Source: Paenibacillus radicibacter
Lineage (GTDB): Bacteria > Bacillota > Bacilli > Paenibacillales > NBRC-103111
DNA: 64,000 nt
Reading direction: 5' to 3'
NCBI RefSeq assembly: GCF_024721995.1
Contig: NZ_JANQBC010000013.1
Span: 62,001 to 126,000 of the forward strand
Shown here: positions 34,954 to 45,177 of the stretch, piece by piece
Layout of the letters: every line of letters starts with the position of its first letter
How positions within the stretch are numbered: position 1 is the stretch's first letter
Translations under genes and position numbers: made by a program
The notes under the pieces: model-generated
The model's input: the letters and a program-made list of their open reading frames with translations, nothing else
Database searches by the model: none
Told to the model about the DNA's origin: nothing

Positions 34954-36714
34954 TTAGTTACCCCCTTTTTTCTTATCTGCACTGTAATCACGCTTACGAG
35001 GTGCGATCAAGGAAGTATCTACATCCTCATAAGAGATTTGTGGACCCTCAGGTGTCCAAGTTGCTTTTGTTGTCTTCAAGAAGTTCTCATCATCACGTTC
35101 AGGGAACTCTGGCTTGTAGTGCGCGCCACGGCTCTCATTACGGAGAAGTGCACCAAGTGTCATTGCTTCAGCAAGTTCAAGCATGTTCCACAATTGACGA
35201 GTGAAAGCAGCACCTTGGTTGTTCCAACCAAGTGAATCGTTGATGTTAATGCGGTTGTAACGCTCTTTCATATCTTTAATCGTTGCAATGGATTGCTCTA
35301 GCTTGTTGTTGAAACGTACAACTGTCATGTTCGTATTCATCAAATCGCCAAGCTCACGGTGCAAGCCGTATGCATTCTCGTTGCCGTCCATCTTGATAAT
35401 GCGGTTGTACTTATCTTCTTGCTTCTTCTTCTCTTGATCGAAGATTGTAGAAGAGATATCATCCACATGCTTGGACAAACCTTTGATGTACTCGATTGCT
35501 TTCGGACCTGTAACCATACCGCCATAGATCGCAGATAGCAAAGAGTTCGCACCAAGACGGTTCGCACCGTGGTATTGATAGTCGCACTCGCCGCAAGCGA
35601 ATAGACCTGGAACATTCGTCATTTGGTTGTAATCGACCCACATACCGCCCATGGAGTAGTGAACCGCAGGGAAAATCTTCATCGGGATTTTACGCGGATC
35701 GTCGCCCATAAACTTTTCGTAGATTTCGATAATTCCGCCTAGTTTAACATCAAGCTCTTTCGGATCTTTGTGGGAAAGGTCAAGGTAAACCATGTTCTCC
35801 CCATTAATACCCAACTTCTGATCCACACACACGGAGAAGATCTCACGCGTTGCGATATCACGCGGTACAAGGTTTCCGTATGCCGGATATTTTTCTTCCA
35901 AGAAATACCAAGGTTTTCCATCTTTGTAAGTCCAGATACGTCCGCCTTCACCACGAGCAGATTCAGACATTAGACGAAGCTTATCGTCACCTGGAATCGC
36001 TGTTGGGTGAATTTGAATGAACTCACCATTCGCATAGTGAACACCTTGTTGATATACAGCAGATGCTGCTGTACCTGTATTAATAACGGAGTTCGTTGTT
36101 TTACCAAAAATAATACCAGGACCGCCTGTAGCCAAGATTACTGCATCAGAGCGGAAGGTATGTACTTGCATCGTACGCAAGTCTTGAGCAGAGATACCAC
36201 GGCATACGCCGTCATCATCAAGAACCGCACCAAGGAATTCCCAGTGCTCGTGCTTCGTTACAAGACCTTCTGTTTCCCAGCGACGTACTTGCTCATCTAG
36301 AGCATATAGAAGCTGTTGACCTGTTGTTGCGCCTGCGAACGCTGTACGATGGTATTGTGTACCCCCGAAACGACGGAAATCAAGCAAACCTTCCGGTGTA
36401 CGGCTGAACATAACACCCATACGGTCCATCAAGTGAATAATACCAGGTGCTGCTTCACACATTGCTTTAACAGGTGGTTGGTTCGCTAAGAAGTCTCCAC
36501 CATAAACTGTATCATCAAAGTGCTCCCAAGGAGAATCGCCTTCCCCTTTCGTATTCACCGCTCCATTAATGCCGCCTTGTGCACAAACAGAGTGAGAACG
36601 TTTAACCGGAACCAATGAGAAAAGTTCTACGTGAACCCCGGCCTCTGCTGCTTTGATCGCTGCCATAAGTCCTGCTAATCCGCCACCTACAACAATTACA
36701 TTAGATTTTGCCAT
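34954..36714 (-). CDS. sdhA: Succinate dehydrogenase flavoprotein subunit
   Basis: The 586-aa protein begins with the FAD-binding V-G-G-G-L-A-G-L-M-A. H-S-V-C-A-Q-G-G-I-N-G-A supplies the histidine that holds FAD covalently, and later blocks include H-P-T-A-I-P-G and the G-A-N-R-L-G-A-N-S-L-L segment. It oxidises succinate to fumarate in the TCA cycle on the cytoplasmic face. Length and order fit the Bacillus-type SdhA of a menaquinone-linked complex II. GGGAGGG precedes the ATG. Confidence 0.97.
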   Translation of the reverse strand: MAKSNVIVVGGGLAGLMAAIKAAEAGVHVELFSLVPVKRSHSVCAQGGINGAVNTKGEGDSPWEHFDDTVYGGDFLANQPPVKAMCEAAPGIIHLMDRMGVMFSRTPEGLLDFRRFGGTQYHRTAFAGATTGQQLLYALDEQVRRWETEGLVTKHEHWEFLGAVLDDDGVCRGISAQDLRTMQVHTFRSDAVILATGGPGIIFGKTTNSVINTGTAASAVYQQGVHYANGEFIQIHPTAIPGDDKLRLMSESARGEGGRIWTYKDGKPWYFLEEKYPAYGNLVPRDIATREIFSVCVDQKLGINGENMVYLDLSHKDPKELDVKLGGIIEIYEKFMGDDPRKIPMKIFPAVHYSMGGMWVDYNQMTNVPGLFACGECDYQYHGANRLGANSLLSAIYGGMVTGPKAIEYIKGLSKHVDDISSTIFDQEKKKQEDKYNRIIKMDGNENAYGLHRELGDLMNTNMTVVRFNNKLEQSIATIKDMKERYNRININDSLGWNNQGAAFTRQLWNMLELAEAMTLGALLRNESRGAHYKPEFPERDDENFLKTTKATWTPEGPQISYEDVDTSLIAPRKRDYSADKKKGGN

Positions 36715-36730
36715 TCTCGTTCACCCTCCC

Positions 36731-37384
36731 CTAACCTTTAGCCCCTACTGGAAGCTGTTGAAATTCTGAACCTTGGAACGCTGTCAAAGATAGAATAAAC
36801 ATCGTTCCCATAATTACGAACATCACTAACCAAATAACTGTCGAAAATTTCTGAGCACGAGGGCCGACTGTAATCCCCCATGATACTAAGAACGACCACA
36901 TACCATTACAGAAATGGAAGGACGCTGCAAGTACACCGATTACATAGAACCAGAAGTATACTGGATTCGTTAAGATTTCGTTCATATGCGTTCCGAGTTC
37001 ACCATGCTCAGCAGCACCGATTGCAACTTGGAAACGTGTTTCGAAGAAATGCCATGCTACGAATAGGAACGTAATAACACCTGTTACACGCTGCCATAAG
37101 AACATGTGATTACGGAAGTATCCATAATTCGTCACGTTGTTTCTTGCTGTGTACGCTACATACAAACCATATACAGCATGGTAAAGAAGTGGAAGCCAAA
37201 TACCGAAAATTTCTAAAAACAATACAAGTGGTAGAGAGCTTAACCATTCAATCTGCTTAACAAACTCCTCGTGACCTTTCGTCGCCGTATAGTTCGTTAG
37301 CAAATGCTCAATAAGAAAGAAGCCTACTGGAATAACTCCAAGTAATGAGTGCACCTTTCGAAATAAATACGAGTTTTTTGCCAT
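36731..37384 (-). CDS. sdhC: Succinate dehydrogenase cytochrome b558 subunit
   Basis: A 217-aa membrane protein with five helices of the type C (Bacillus) complex II, which carries two hemes in one subunit and therefore has no SdhD. Histidines in the helices (H-S-L-L-G-V, F-F-L-I-E-H, Y-H-A-V-Y-G, A-W-H-F-F-E, S-F-H-F-C-N-G) are candidate heme ligands. It leads the sdhCAB operon, 16 bp before sdhA. GAGGAGGG lies before the ATG. Confidence 0.95.
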   Translation of the reverse strand: MAKNSYLFRKVHSLLGVIPVGFFLIEHLLTNYTATKGHEEFVKQIEWLSSLPLVLFLEIFGIWLPLLYHAVYGLYVAYTARNNVTNYGYFRNHMFLWQRVTGVITFLFVAWHFFETRFQVAIGAAEHGELGTHMNEILTNPVYFWFYVIGVLAASFHFCNGMWSFLVSWGITVGPRAQKFSTVIWLVMFVIMGTMFILSLTAFQGSEFQQLPVGAKG

Positions 37385-37651
37385 CTGTTACTATTCCCTC
37401 CTCATTAAAATTCCCCATTGTCATACTACTTTCGTCAATTTCAGACAAACTACGCTTCATTGTAACCCCGCCCATATAGGGCGTCAATGCATTTGAATGC
37501 GCTTCCTTCGATAAATCTCATATAAGTTTGAATTTTCGATGACATATACATGTTAACCCTTGATAGCTTATAATGGAAGTGCCGTTTTTTTATAATCATT
37601 TATACCTTTTTTGCATAAGGTGACATTTTCAATAGAAAAGGATGTATTCAC

Positions 37652-38578
37652 ATGGAACACTGGCGATCATTTGCAAGTATTGTTGAACATTCTTCTTTAA
37701 ACCAGGCTTCACGTAACCTCAATCTCTCGCAACCTGCGTTGTCCAGACAAATCATGAAACTCGAGGAAACGCTCGGCGTTGCCCTTTTTACACGTAAAGG
37801 AAAACGACTTGAACTGACACGAGCAGGTGAAATTTGTTACGAACATGCCAAGCAGTTGCATGCTATGGATGTGAAGCTTATGCGTCAATTGCAACAATTT
37901 AAAGTGGAAAACAAACATGTCGCACTTACCGTAGGCGCTTCTCTTACGACTTTGCAATCGACACTTCCACAACTTCTAGCTGCATTTCTTGATGAGCATC
38001 CGCACACCGATATTAAGGTACTCACAGGGAAAACGCATGAAATTGTAACCATGGTCAAAGAGAAAAAAGTCGATATTGGGCTTATTGCGTCCACGATCAA
38101 TGTTAGCGGTATTCAGTGCGAACCACTCTTCGACGATCACCTCTGCCTTGTGCTGCCCCCTGACCATGACTATGTGCATCAAGCGGAACTTACAATTAAT
38201 CACTTAGAAGGCTTATCCATGATCTTATTCTCACGTGGTACATGGTATCGTATCTTAACCGATGAACTATTCCAGCAGTACAGTATTCATCCCGATATTA
38301 AGATGGAGATCGATTCATTCGAAGCGATTATTCGACTGGTTCCGTCCTGCTATTCAGCGACACTGCTGCCCCAATCCTATGTACGCTCCCTACTTGCGGA
38401 GAATAATGGGCTTGTCGTCAGAAATTTACCCGAACTTCTGCAAACAAAAAGAACGACCTCACTCATCTACGCTAAGGAAGCGTACAATCAGGAAGCCGTT
38501 CATCCTTTCATTAATAAAGCCAAAGCATTCTATGAAAATCAAACACAATCAACGAAAGGATCAAGAAAAAAAGGGTAG
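37652..38578 (+). CDS. LysR-family transcriptional regulator
   Basis: The 308-aa protein has the LysR helix-turn-helix (S-L-N-Q-A-S-R-N-L-N-L-S-Q-P-A-L-S-R-Q) and an effector domain typical of CbbR/CysB-like members. It is divergent from sdhCAB with a 267-bp gap, so control of sdh or of central carbon flow is a reasonable guess, without direct proof. AAAGGATG precedes the ATG. The last 20 residues are Lys-rich and may lie outside the fold. Confidence 0.9.
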   Translation: MEHWRSFASIVEHSSLNQASRNLNLSQPALSRQIMKLEETLGVALFTRKGKRLELTRAGEICYEHAKQLHAMDVKLMRQLQQFKVENKHVALTVGASLTTLQSTLPQLLAAFLDEHPHTDIKVLTGKTHEIVTMVKEKKVDIGLIASTINVSGIQCEPLFDDHLCLVLPPDHDYVHQAELTINHLEGLSMILFSRGTWYRILTDELFQQYSIHPDIKMEIDSFEAIIRLVPSCYSATLLPQSYVRSLLAENNGLVVRNLPELLQTKRTTSLIYAKEAYNQEAVHPFINKAKAFYENQTQSTKGSRKKG

Positions 38579-38593
38579 CTGCAAATGAAGCAG

Positions 38594-39811
38594 CTACTCC
38601 TTTAACGCAATCCCTAGCTTCTTAGCAACGTAGCCCGTACTACTTGCTTGCAGCACAATCGTAAACAAGATCGCAATGAACGTAACAGAAGCGATGATGT
38701 CCGCATGTGGAACACCCATCCCCGTCACCATACCCGATAGCGCGGCAGGAATGACCCCGGTCTCCCTTACCCAGCTCATGAATGCAAGTTCTTTAAACGT
38801 CCATTTCGCTTTACGATCCGGCCATGCGGATATAAACACAGTAAGTGGACGCGCGATAAACATAAACACAAGAATAACACCAATACTTGGCCAAAGGTGA
38901 GCGAAGATTACTCCAAAGTTTACTTGGGAGCCAAGAAGAACGAATATGAGCATCCGCATGATGAACGTTATATTTTCTGTAAAATGCCCCATCTCCGTTA
39001 GCTTGTCCTCCATTTGGAAACCAAGCGTCTTCGCATTCCCCCAAATAAGCCCTGCCGTAAATGTCGCCATAAATCCGCTAAATCCAAATGTTTCACCGAC
39101 TAAATAACTGCCAAGTGCGGTTACAAGCATTGCCACAGTTGCATATTCACGCAAGAAACCAAATTTCAGATGTGCTGTTATGTACGTTACGACATAGCCA
39201 ATTGCACCGCCAACAAGCAAGCCGCCTATCGCTGTTTTGAGAAACTTGAGCACGCCAGATGCTATTGTTACATCACCTGTTCCCATCACAATTGCAAGAA
39301 CAGAGAACGTTAGGATCGAACCTGTTGCATCATTAAAGGCGGATTCACTCTCTACGGTCTCACGTACTTTAGGTTTAATCTTCACTTGCTTAAATACAGG
39401 AATGAGTGTAGCCGGATCTGTTGAACAAATAACGGTTCCTAAGAGTAAGGCAATTAGCCAGGGTAATCCGAGTAAGTAATGGGCAGAGACTGCGACAACC
39501 GCACATGTAATGAACACACCCGGTATACTGAGCATTGTCACGGTTACCCATACTTTCTTAAGTCCAGACAACTGAATATTGCGACCACCATCGAACAGAA
39601 TAAGCACGGATCCAAGTACGAGTATAAACTGATTCGTAAATGAGGCACTTTCTTCACTAACAAGATGCAACCCTTGTCCAACAATCATACCTGCGATGAG
39701 GAAGAGGGCGACGTCCGGCAAACGAAGCCAGCGCGCCACCTTTCCGAATATCATTCCAACTCCACATATAAATACAATTAAGAAGAGAACATGATGAATA
39801 AGTTCGTTCAT
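38594..39811 (-). CDS. CPA1-family cation/proton antiporter
   Basis: A 405-aa protein with about 12 membrane helices. The ion-binding signature of NhaP-like CPA1 antiporters is present: C-S-T-D-P-A-T-L-I-P-V, then E-S-E-S-A-F-N-D-A-T-G with the N-D pair. It has no C-terminal regulatory domain. It begins 1 bp after ktrA in a riboswitch-controlled operon, so exchange of K+ or Na+ for H+ is likely, working with or against the Ktr importer. Which ion it carries cannot be read. Confidence 0.9.
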   Translation of the reverse strand: MNELIHHVLFLIVFICGVGMIFGKVARWLRLPDVALFLIAGMIVGQGLHLVSEESASFTNQFILVLGSVLILFDGGRNIQLSGLKKVWVTVTMLSIPGVFITCAVVAVSAHYLLGLPWLIALLLGTVICSTDPATLIPVFKQVKIKPKVRETVESESAFNDATGSILTFSVLAIVMGTGDVTIASGVLKFLKTAIGGLLVGGAIGYVVTYITAHLKFGFLREYATVAMLVTALGSYLVGETFGFSGFMATFTAGLIWGNAKTLGFQMEDKLTEMGHFTENITFIMRMLIFVLLGSQVNFGVIFAHLWPSIGVILVFMFIARPLTVFISAWPDRKAKWTFKELAFMSWVRETGVIPAALSGMVTGMGVPHADIIASVTFIAILFTIVLQASSTGYVAKKLGIALKE

Positions 39812-39812
39812 G

Positions 39813-40478
39813 CTAATTAACCATCTCTTGCTCTAAACGCTCAATGTTCTCATTAACTCCAATCACAACCATTAGATCGCCCTCTTCAAGTACGTCCTGC
39901 GCACTTGGAGCAATGATGACTTGCTCATTCTGCTTCTTATTAATTGCAACGACGGAGCAGCCGTATTTACCGCGAGGATTGAGATCACTCAGTGAATGCC
40001 CACACAGATGTTTAGGTACGGATAATTCTGCAATCGTATAATCCTTGGACAGTTCGATATAATCGAGCAAGTTAGGAGATGCAAGCTGATGCGCCACACG
40101 AATCCCCATATCCCGCTCCGGATAAATGACGCGATCCACACCAATCTTTTGCAATACTTTACCGTGCAGTTCCGTCATCGCCTTGGCTACGACCGACTTC
40201 ACACCGAAATCTTTGAGGACGATTGCCGTCATAATGCTAGCTTGAATATCGTTACCAATTGCTACAACTACACAGTCAAAGTTACGAATGCCTAGCGAAC
40301 GAAGTACGTCTTCATCCGTGCAATCCGCAACAACGGTATGCGTCAGGTATTCGTTCATGTCGTCTGCTCTTTCTTCATTGCGGTCGATACCTAATACTTC
40401 ATAGCCTAGTCTCATTAACTCCTTCGACAATGACGAGCCAAAGCGTCCAAGTCCGATTACAGCATATTGTTTCTCCAT
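39813..40478 (-). CDS. ktrA: Ktr potassium uptake regulatory subunit (RCK)
   Basis: A 221-aa RCK protein. V-I-G-L-G-R-F-G-S-S-L is the nucleotide-binding loop of the N-terminal Rossmann fold (TrkA-N, to about residue 125), and residues from about 140 form the TrkA-C domain. KtrA/KtrC rings bind ATP/ADP and gate the KtrB channel, and the TrkA-C domain is a c-di-AMP receptor in Bacillus and Staphylococcus. Here c-di-AMP would therefore act on both the RNA and the protein. It lies 40 bp after ktrB. Confidence 0.94.
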   Translation of the reverse strand: MEKQYAVIGLGRFGSSLSKELMRLGYEVLGIDRNEERADDMNEYLTHTVVADCTDEDVLRSLGIRNFDCVVVAIGNDIQASIMTAIVLKDFGVKSVVAKAMTELHGKVLQKIGVDRVIYPERDMGIRVAHQLASPNLLDYIELSKDYTIAELSVPKHLCGHSLSDLNPRGKYGCSVVAINKKQNEQVIIAPSAQDVLEEGDLMVVIGVNENIERLEQEMVN

Positions 40479-40518
40479 GTATGCGTGCGCCCCTATCTAT
40501 CTTTACTAAATATGTTCA

Positions 40519-41871
40519 TTAACCAATTGTCACTTTACCTTCTGGGTAACGATACAGTTCTTTCTCTGCTTTTGGCCCGACTGCAATGGCAAGTGTAAGC
40601 GGACCCAGACGTCCAATAAACATCATCAGTAAGATCAGAATCTTACCGAAGGTCGTCAAATCCGTTGTCAGTCCCATCGTCAGTCCTACCGTACCAAACG
40701 CAGATGTGACCTCAAACAAAATCATAATAAACGAGTGATCCTCAGTCGTGGATAACAACATCGCTACGAATATGACGAGTGCTAGTGCAAGGATCGTAAG
40801 CGTAATCGCTTTAAGGATACGATCTTTCGCCAAGCGATAGCGAAATAGTACGATATCTTCTTTTCCCCGAACCATCGCAATGACTGCACCAACCATGACC
40901 ATGAATGTCGTCGTCTTAATCCCTCCACCTGTTGACCCCGGCGAAGCTCCAATAAACATCAAGATGATGATGAAGAATTGAGAAGCTTGTCTCATCGCAC
41001 CAATATCGATCGTATTCGCACCTGCTGTTCGCGGTGATACCGATTGAAAGAAGGACGACAGCACCTTACCGAACCAATCAAGTGTTCCTAGTGTACGTGC
41101 ATTTGAGAATTCAAAAATGAAAATAACGATTGCCCCTACTAGAATCAGTCCCGTCGTTGCACTTAATACGACTTTTGTGTGTAGAGACAACCTCTTCGTT
41201 CGTTTGAAATCCAGCACATCTGCCATAACGAAAAAGCCGATACCCCCCAGCACAATGAGTGCCATGGAAACAAAGTTAACGACGAAATCATCTGCATATG
41301 CCGTTAGGGAACTGAATTTCCCATAAACTGAACCGAATAAGTCAAATCCCGCATTGTTGAAAAATGATATAGCATGGAAAATGCCGAAGTACAGTCCTTT
41401 TTGGAACCCAAAATCAAATGACCAACGAATCGTAAAAATAATTGCCGCAATTGCTTCGATGGAAAGTGAGTAAATAATGACTCGGCGAATCAACCGAACA
41501 ATCCCTTCCATTGAACCTTGGTTTAACGCTTCTTGTAATAACAATCTTTCTTTGAGTGAAATTCGCTTGCGCAACATGAACGCATACAATGTCGCAAAAG
41601 TCATAAACCCGAGTCCACCAATCTGGATTAACGTGATAATGACAATCTGCCCGAACACTGTAAAATGACTCCCTGTATCCACGACGACCAAACCTGTTAC
41701 GCAGGTGGCTGAAGTCGCTGTGAATAGCGCATCAATGAATGGCATTGACTCCCCGCTTGTTGAAGCGAATGGCAGAGTCAGTAGTGATGCACCGATCAGG
41801 ATAATCAGAGCGAATCCTAGAGATAATACTTGCGGCGGCGATAATCTCGCGAGTCTTGATTTGTTCTTCAT
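40519..41871 (-). CDS. ktrB: Ktr potassium uptake channel subunit
   Basis: The 450-aa protein has the four membrane-pore-membrane repeats of the Trk/Ktr/HKT family, with filter-type segments such as T-C-V-T-G-L and S-P-R-T-A-G. It forms a dimeric K+ (often Na+-dependent) channel gated by the RCK subunit encoded next to it. Whether it corresponds to KtrB or KtrD is not decided here. AGGGGG precedes the ATG. It is the first gene behind the c-di-AMP riboswitch. Confidence 0.94.
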   Translation of the reverse strand: MKNKSRLARLSPPQVLSLGFALIILIGASLLTLPFASTSGESMPFIDALFTATSATCVTGLVVVDTGSHFTVFGQIVIITLIQIGGLGFMTFATLYAFMLRKRISLKERLLLQEALNQGSMEGIVRLIRRVIIYSLSIEAIAAIIFTIRWSFDFGFQKGLYFGIFHAISFFNNAGFDLFGSVYGKFSSLTAYADDFVVNFVSMALIVLGGIGFFVMADVLDFKRTKRLSLHTKVVLSATTGLILVGAIVIFIFEFSNARTLGTLDWFGKVLSSFFQSVSPRTAGANTIDIGAMRQASQFFIIILMFIGASPGSTGGGIKTTTFMVMVGAVIAMVRGKEDIVLFRYRLAKDRILKAITLTILALALVIFVAMLLSTTEDHSFIMILFEVTSAFGTVGLTMGLTTDLTTFGKILILLMMFIGRLGPLTLAIAVGPKAEKELYRYPEGKVTIG

Positions 41872-41908
41872 ACATCCCCCTAAAATAAGCCTAACGATAT
41901 GAATCCAT

Positions 41909-41935
41909 AAAAAAAGACACCTTCCAATAGTGTCA
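41909..41935 (-). terminator. Riboswitch expression-platform terminator before ktrB
   Basis: Read on the minus strand, TGACACT (41935-41929) and AGGTGTC (41922-41916) form a short stem followed by seven T. The 5' arm can instead pair with GTGTCA at 41954-41949, giving an antiterminator. Confidence 0.8.
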
Positions 41936-41948
41936 TCATAAAGACAAC

Positions 41949-42085
41949 TGACACAAAGCCTACGAAGTTAGCTGTCGGATTCGGACGTCAGCTTCGCCCT
42001 ATTCGCTGAGAAAATTTGCATTCTCAGTGAAATTCACCCCTTAAAATGGTTCCCCCGTTTTCGATAAGAAATTCGGCTTGTATTC
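41949..42085 (-). promoter_or_regulatory. ydaO-type c-di-AMP riboswitch
   Basis: The minus-strand leader of ktrB carries the conserved blocks of the ydaO/yuaA aptamer in order: ACAAGCCGAAT, ACGGGGGAACCA, AAGGGGTGAA, ATAGGGCGAAGC, TGACGTCCGAATCCGACAG and CTAACTTCGTAGGC. P1 forms between ACAAGCC (42081-42075) and GGCTTTGT (41960-41953). The P1 3' strand overlaps the antiterminator strand GTGTCA (41954-41949). Ligand binding should thus favour the terminator and shut off K+ uptake, as known for B. subtilis. The leader gap of about 400 bp holds no gene. Confidence 0.95.
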
Positions 42086-42267
42086 AATTGATTTGAATTA
42101 TATATCCTCACCTAACAGTTCACAACGCCATTTTTGACTGAAATTGGGTAAAATTGTAGGCTTGTAGTCGAATTGTATGATACAAACCCTCATTTCCCCT
42201 TCATTATCTACTATTTTCACCGCTTTTCTTTCAATTACGAGAAAATGAGCACAAAAAAAGAAGCGCT

Positions 42268-44124
42268 CTACGATTCTGGCGCTTCTTCTTTCACATTTAA
42301 CGATTGTAATATTTCTTGTGCAAGTTTTTCTCCGATCCCTGCGGCCTTGAAATCTTCCACGGATGCTTCTTTTATTTTCTTCAATGACCCAAAATGAGTG
42401 AGTAAAACCTTCCGTCTTTTCTCACCAATACCTGGAATTGAATCAAGTTGTGACACGATCATCGACTTGGATCTCACTTCACGATGGAATGTGATTGCGA
42501 ATCGATGCACTTCATCTTGAATCCGATGGAGTAAATAGAATTCTTGCGAATCGCGTGGCAGTGGCACTACTTCTGGTGGATTACCAATAAGCAGTTCTGA
42601 TGTCTTATGCTTGTCATCTTTTTTCAAGCCACATACAGGGATGTAAAGACCCAGCTCATTCTCCAGTACGTCAGAAGCCGCTGACATATGACCTTTACCA
42701 CCATCGACAATAATAAGATCAGGCATCGTCAGATTTTCCTTGAGCACACGCTCATAGCGGCGACGGATCACTTCACGCATGGATTCATAATCATCTGGAC
42801 CTTCTACCGTGCGGATCTTGTACTTCCGATACTCTTTACGGTCAGGTTTGCCATTCGTAAATACAACCATTGCAGATACCGCATTCGTCCCCGCAATGTT
42901 GGAGTTATCGAACGCTTCAATTCGATTCACTGAACTTAGACCGAGCGATTCACCCAGATTCGCTGCTGCCTTCACCGTTCTCTTTTCATCGCGCTCTAGC
43001 ATCCGGAATTTTTCTTCTAAGGCTACTTTCGCATTATCTGTTGCCATATCCACCATTTGCTTCTTCAGTCCGCGCTGCGGGAACATGACTTTTACTTTTA
43101 ACCAGCTTTCAAAAGCTTGCCTGATATCTGACTCCTCTTCACTTGGCGGCTGCGGCAAAAATACTTCTTTCGGCAGAGCCGGATTCTCACTGTACACTTG
43201 AGTCACATACGTAATAAAGTCATCGTAAGCCTCCCCATAGAATGGGAATAAGGACACATGACGCTCAATCATTTTACCTTGACGCATGTACTGAATTTGA
43301 ACACTCATCCAGCCTTTATCCACCACATAACCGAATACGTCCCGATCCGTTGCATCGAGTGTCGTAATCTTCTGCTTTTCCATAACAGCATCAATGCTCT
43401 GAATCAAGTCGCGATATTCTTTCGCCCGCTCAAATTGCAATTCTTCTGCCGCATGCATCATCTTCTCCGTTAAATCCTTCTTAACCGCATCCGAACCGCC
43501 ATTTAAGAATCGCGAGATCTCTTGAACAATCGCCTCATTCTGCTGAGCCGTCACTTCATATTCACATGGAGCCAGACATTGTCCCAGATGGTAATATAGA
43601 CATACTTTATCCGGCATTGTATTACATTTGCGCAGCGGATATAGGCGATCGAGTAGTTTCTTCGTCTGCTGAGCTGCAAAAGCGTTCGGATAAGGGCCGA
43701 AGTACTTCCCTTTATCCTTGAGTACACGTCTTGTCACTTCAAGTCGCGGGTGCGTATGCCCCGTTATTTTGATATAAGGAAACGTCTTGTCGTCTTTCAA
43801 GAGTACGTTATACCGAGGTTGATGCTGCTTAATTAAGTTGCACTCCAAGATAAGAGCTTCCATATTACTGGAAGTAACGATATATTCAAAATCACGAATA
43901 TCTACGACTAGCCGCTGCGTCTTTGCGCTATGGGAACCTGTAAAATAGGAGCGAACCCGATTTTTCAGCACTTTGGCTTTTCCTACATAGATAATGGTGC
44001 CGTCTTCGTTCTTCATCAGATAACAGCCAGGCTTATCTGGCAAGAGTGATAATTTGTGGCGAATCGTTTCTTGATAGGACTGATCCTCGATTTGATTGTC
44101 TTCTGAGTTATCCATCTCTGACAA
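42268..44124 (-). CDS. uvrC: Excinuclease ABC subunit C
   Basis: UvrC makes both cuts beside DNA lesions after UvrA/UvrB. The GIY-YIG domain (G-C-Y-L-M-K, then I-I-Y-V-G-K-A-K) is at the start, the UvrB-binding UVR motif near the middle ([13 protein letters not shown]), the RNase H-like nuclease domain follows ([16 protein letters not shown]) and a helix-hairpin-helix pair ends it ([10 protein letters not shown]). The start is uncertain. GGAGG lies 8 nt before a TTG at 44124, taken here (618 aa), and ATG codons occur at 44115 and 44148. Confidence 0.95.
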   Translation of the reverse strand: MSEMDNSEDNQIEDQSYQETIRHKLSLLPDKPGCYLMKNEDGTIIYVGKAKVLKNRVRSYFTGSHSAKTQRLVVDIRDFEYIVTSSNMEALILECNLIKQHQPRYNVLLKDDKTFPYIKITGHTHPRLEVTRRVLKDKGKYFGPYPNAFAAQQTKKLLDRLYPLRKCNTMPDKVCLYYHLGQCLAPCEYEVTAQQNEAIVQEISRFLNGGSDAVKKDLTEKMMHAAEELQFERAKEYRDLIQSIDAVMEKQKITTLDATDRDVFGYVVDKGWMSVQIQYMRQGKMIERHVSLFPFYGEAYDDFITYVTQVYSENPALPKEVFLPQPPSEEESDIRQAFESWLKVKVMFPQRGLKKQMVDMATDNAKVALEEKFRMLERDEKRTVKAAANLGESLGLSSVNRIEAFDNSNIAGTNAVSAMVVFTNGKPDRKEYRKYKIRTVEGPDDYESMREVIRRRYERVLKENLTMPDLIIVDGGKGHMSAASDVLENELGLYIPVCGLKKDDKHKTSELLIGNPPEVVPLPRDSQEFYLLHRIQDEVHRFAITFHREVRSKSMIVSQLDSIPGIGEKRRKVLLTHFGSLKKIKEASVEDFKAAGIGEKLAQEILQSLNVKEEAPES

Positions 44125-44268
44125 ATCCGTCCCCTCCCTTACAAGCATATGTTCCCTTTATTTTAACAGAAAAAGAGTCAGTTCTCACGTTTTAAAAATA
44201 GCAACAAAAAGACTCTTCCTGGCATCATTACCAAAAAGAGCCCCACTTATGAAGCACGTCAATATAAA

Positions 44269-45177
44269 CTAGATACTAATAAAAATCTCTTCCAAAGTGG
44301 CTTGCTTCAAACGTACTTGATACGTATCAATTCTTCGATCCGCGAGCCAATAATGAATATCGGGTATCTGGCTCTTGTCAGTCATTTCACAATCCAGCAA
44401 TCCCTCATGATAAGAAACTTGGATGCATGTTTCCCCTAAATCAAACTTTAGTATACCGAGTAGTTCCACTGGGAATGCAGGTACTTCCAATATGACATTT
44501 ACGCTGGATTCATATTCCGCTTGCAGTTCACTAAGTGTACCACTTGCAGCGATAACGCCTTGTTGCATAATCGCTATGTCTGTGCACAACTTCTCCACTT
44601 CCGACATGTTGTGCGATGTCATGAGAACGGTAATTCCCTTCTTTCGCAATCGTAATATAATCTCATGAATATTGAGAATGGACTCTGCATCCACACCAGA
44701 AGTTGGCTCATCTAGAAAAATCAGCTTAGGACTTCCAACTAGCGCCTGAGCAATGCCTAATTTTTTCTTCATGCCAAAAGAAAACTTTGCTACTTTCTTT
44801 CCCTCATGATCTGTAAGTCCAACTTCGTTTAACAACTTACGCAGCTGCTCTGTGTTCGATTTGATTCCTTTTATTTGTGCAAAAAAACGTAAATGCGCTA
44901 GCGCAGTCATGTCGGTATAGAAGTTAGCAGCGTCTGGCATTACCCCTATCTCTCGCTTAATTTCATCAAGTTGTGTATGCGGCTTGCCGAGCATCGTAAA
45001 TGAGCCGCTCGTCGCATACATCACACCTGTAAGAATATTAATCGTCGTTGATTTACCCGCTCCATTCTTACCCAGAAAACCGAAAGTAGCACCTTCATTT
45101 ACTTGGAACGAAACACCTTTAACTACCTCATTCTTCCCGAAACTTTTACGTAGATCTTGAACCGTTAGTACCGGCAC
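44269..45177 (-). CDS. ABC-2-type exporter ATP-binding protein
   Basis: A 302-aa ATPase. Walker A G-K-N-G-A-G-K-S-T-T, signature F-S-F-G-M-K-K-K-L (a variant of LSGGQ), Walker B L-I-F-L-D-E-P-T-S-G and a switch histidine in T-S-H-N-M-S-E are visible. About 80 C-terminal residues extend past the nucleotide domain, as in drug and lipid exporters of the DrrA/CcmA type. It starts with GTG, whose first base is the last base of the permease stop (TAGTG), with GGAGGG upstream. Coupled translation with the permease is expected. Confidence 0.93.
   Translation of the reverse strand: MPVLTVQDLRKSFGKNEVVKGVSFQVNEGATFGFLGKNGAGKSTTINILTGVMYATSGSFTMLGKPHTQLDEIKREIGVMPDAANFYTDMTALAHLRFFAQIKGIKSNTEQLRKLLNEVGLTDHEGKKVAKFSFGMKKKLGIAQALVGSPKLIFLDEPTSGVDAESILNIHEIILRLRKKGITVLMTSHNMSEVEKLCTDIAIMQQGVIAASGTLSELQAEYESSVNVILEVPAFPVELLGILKFDLGETCIQVSYHEGLLDCEMTDKSQIPDIHYWLADRRIDTYQVRLKQATLEEIFISI

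Noticed and set aside
44165-44215. Terminator after the ABC exporter operon
   Set aside because: AAGAGTC/GACTCTT arms exist, but they lie upstream of the uvrC start and beyond the ATPase stop, with a 32-nt loop and no clear T tract in the right place. Not supported.
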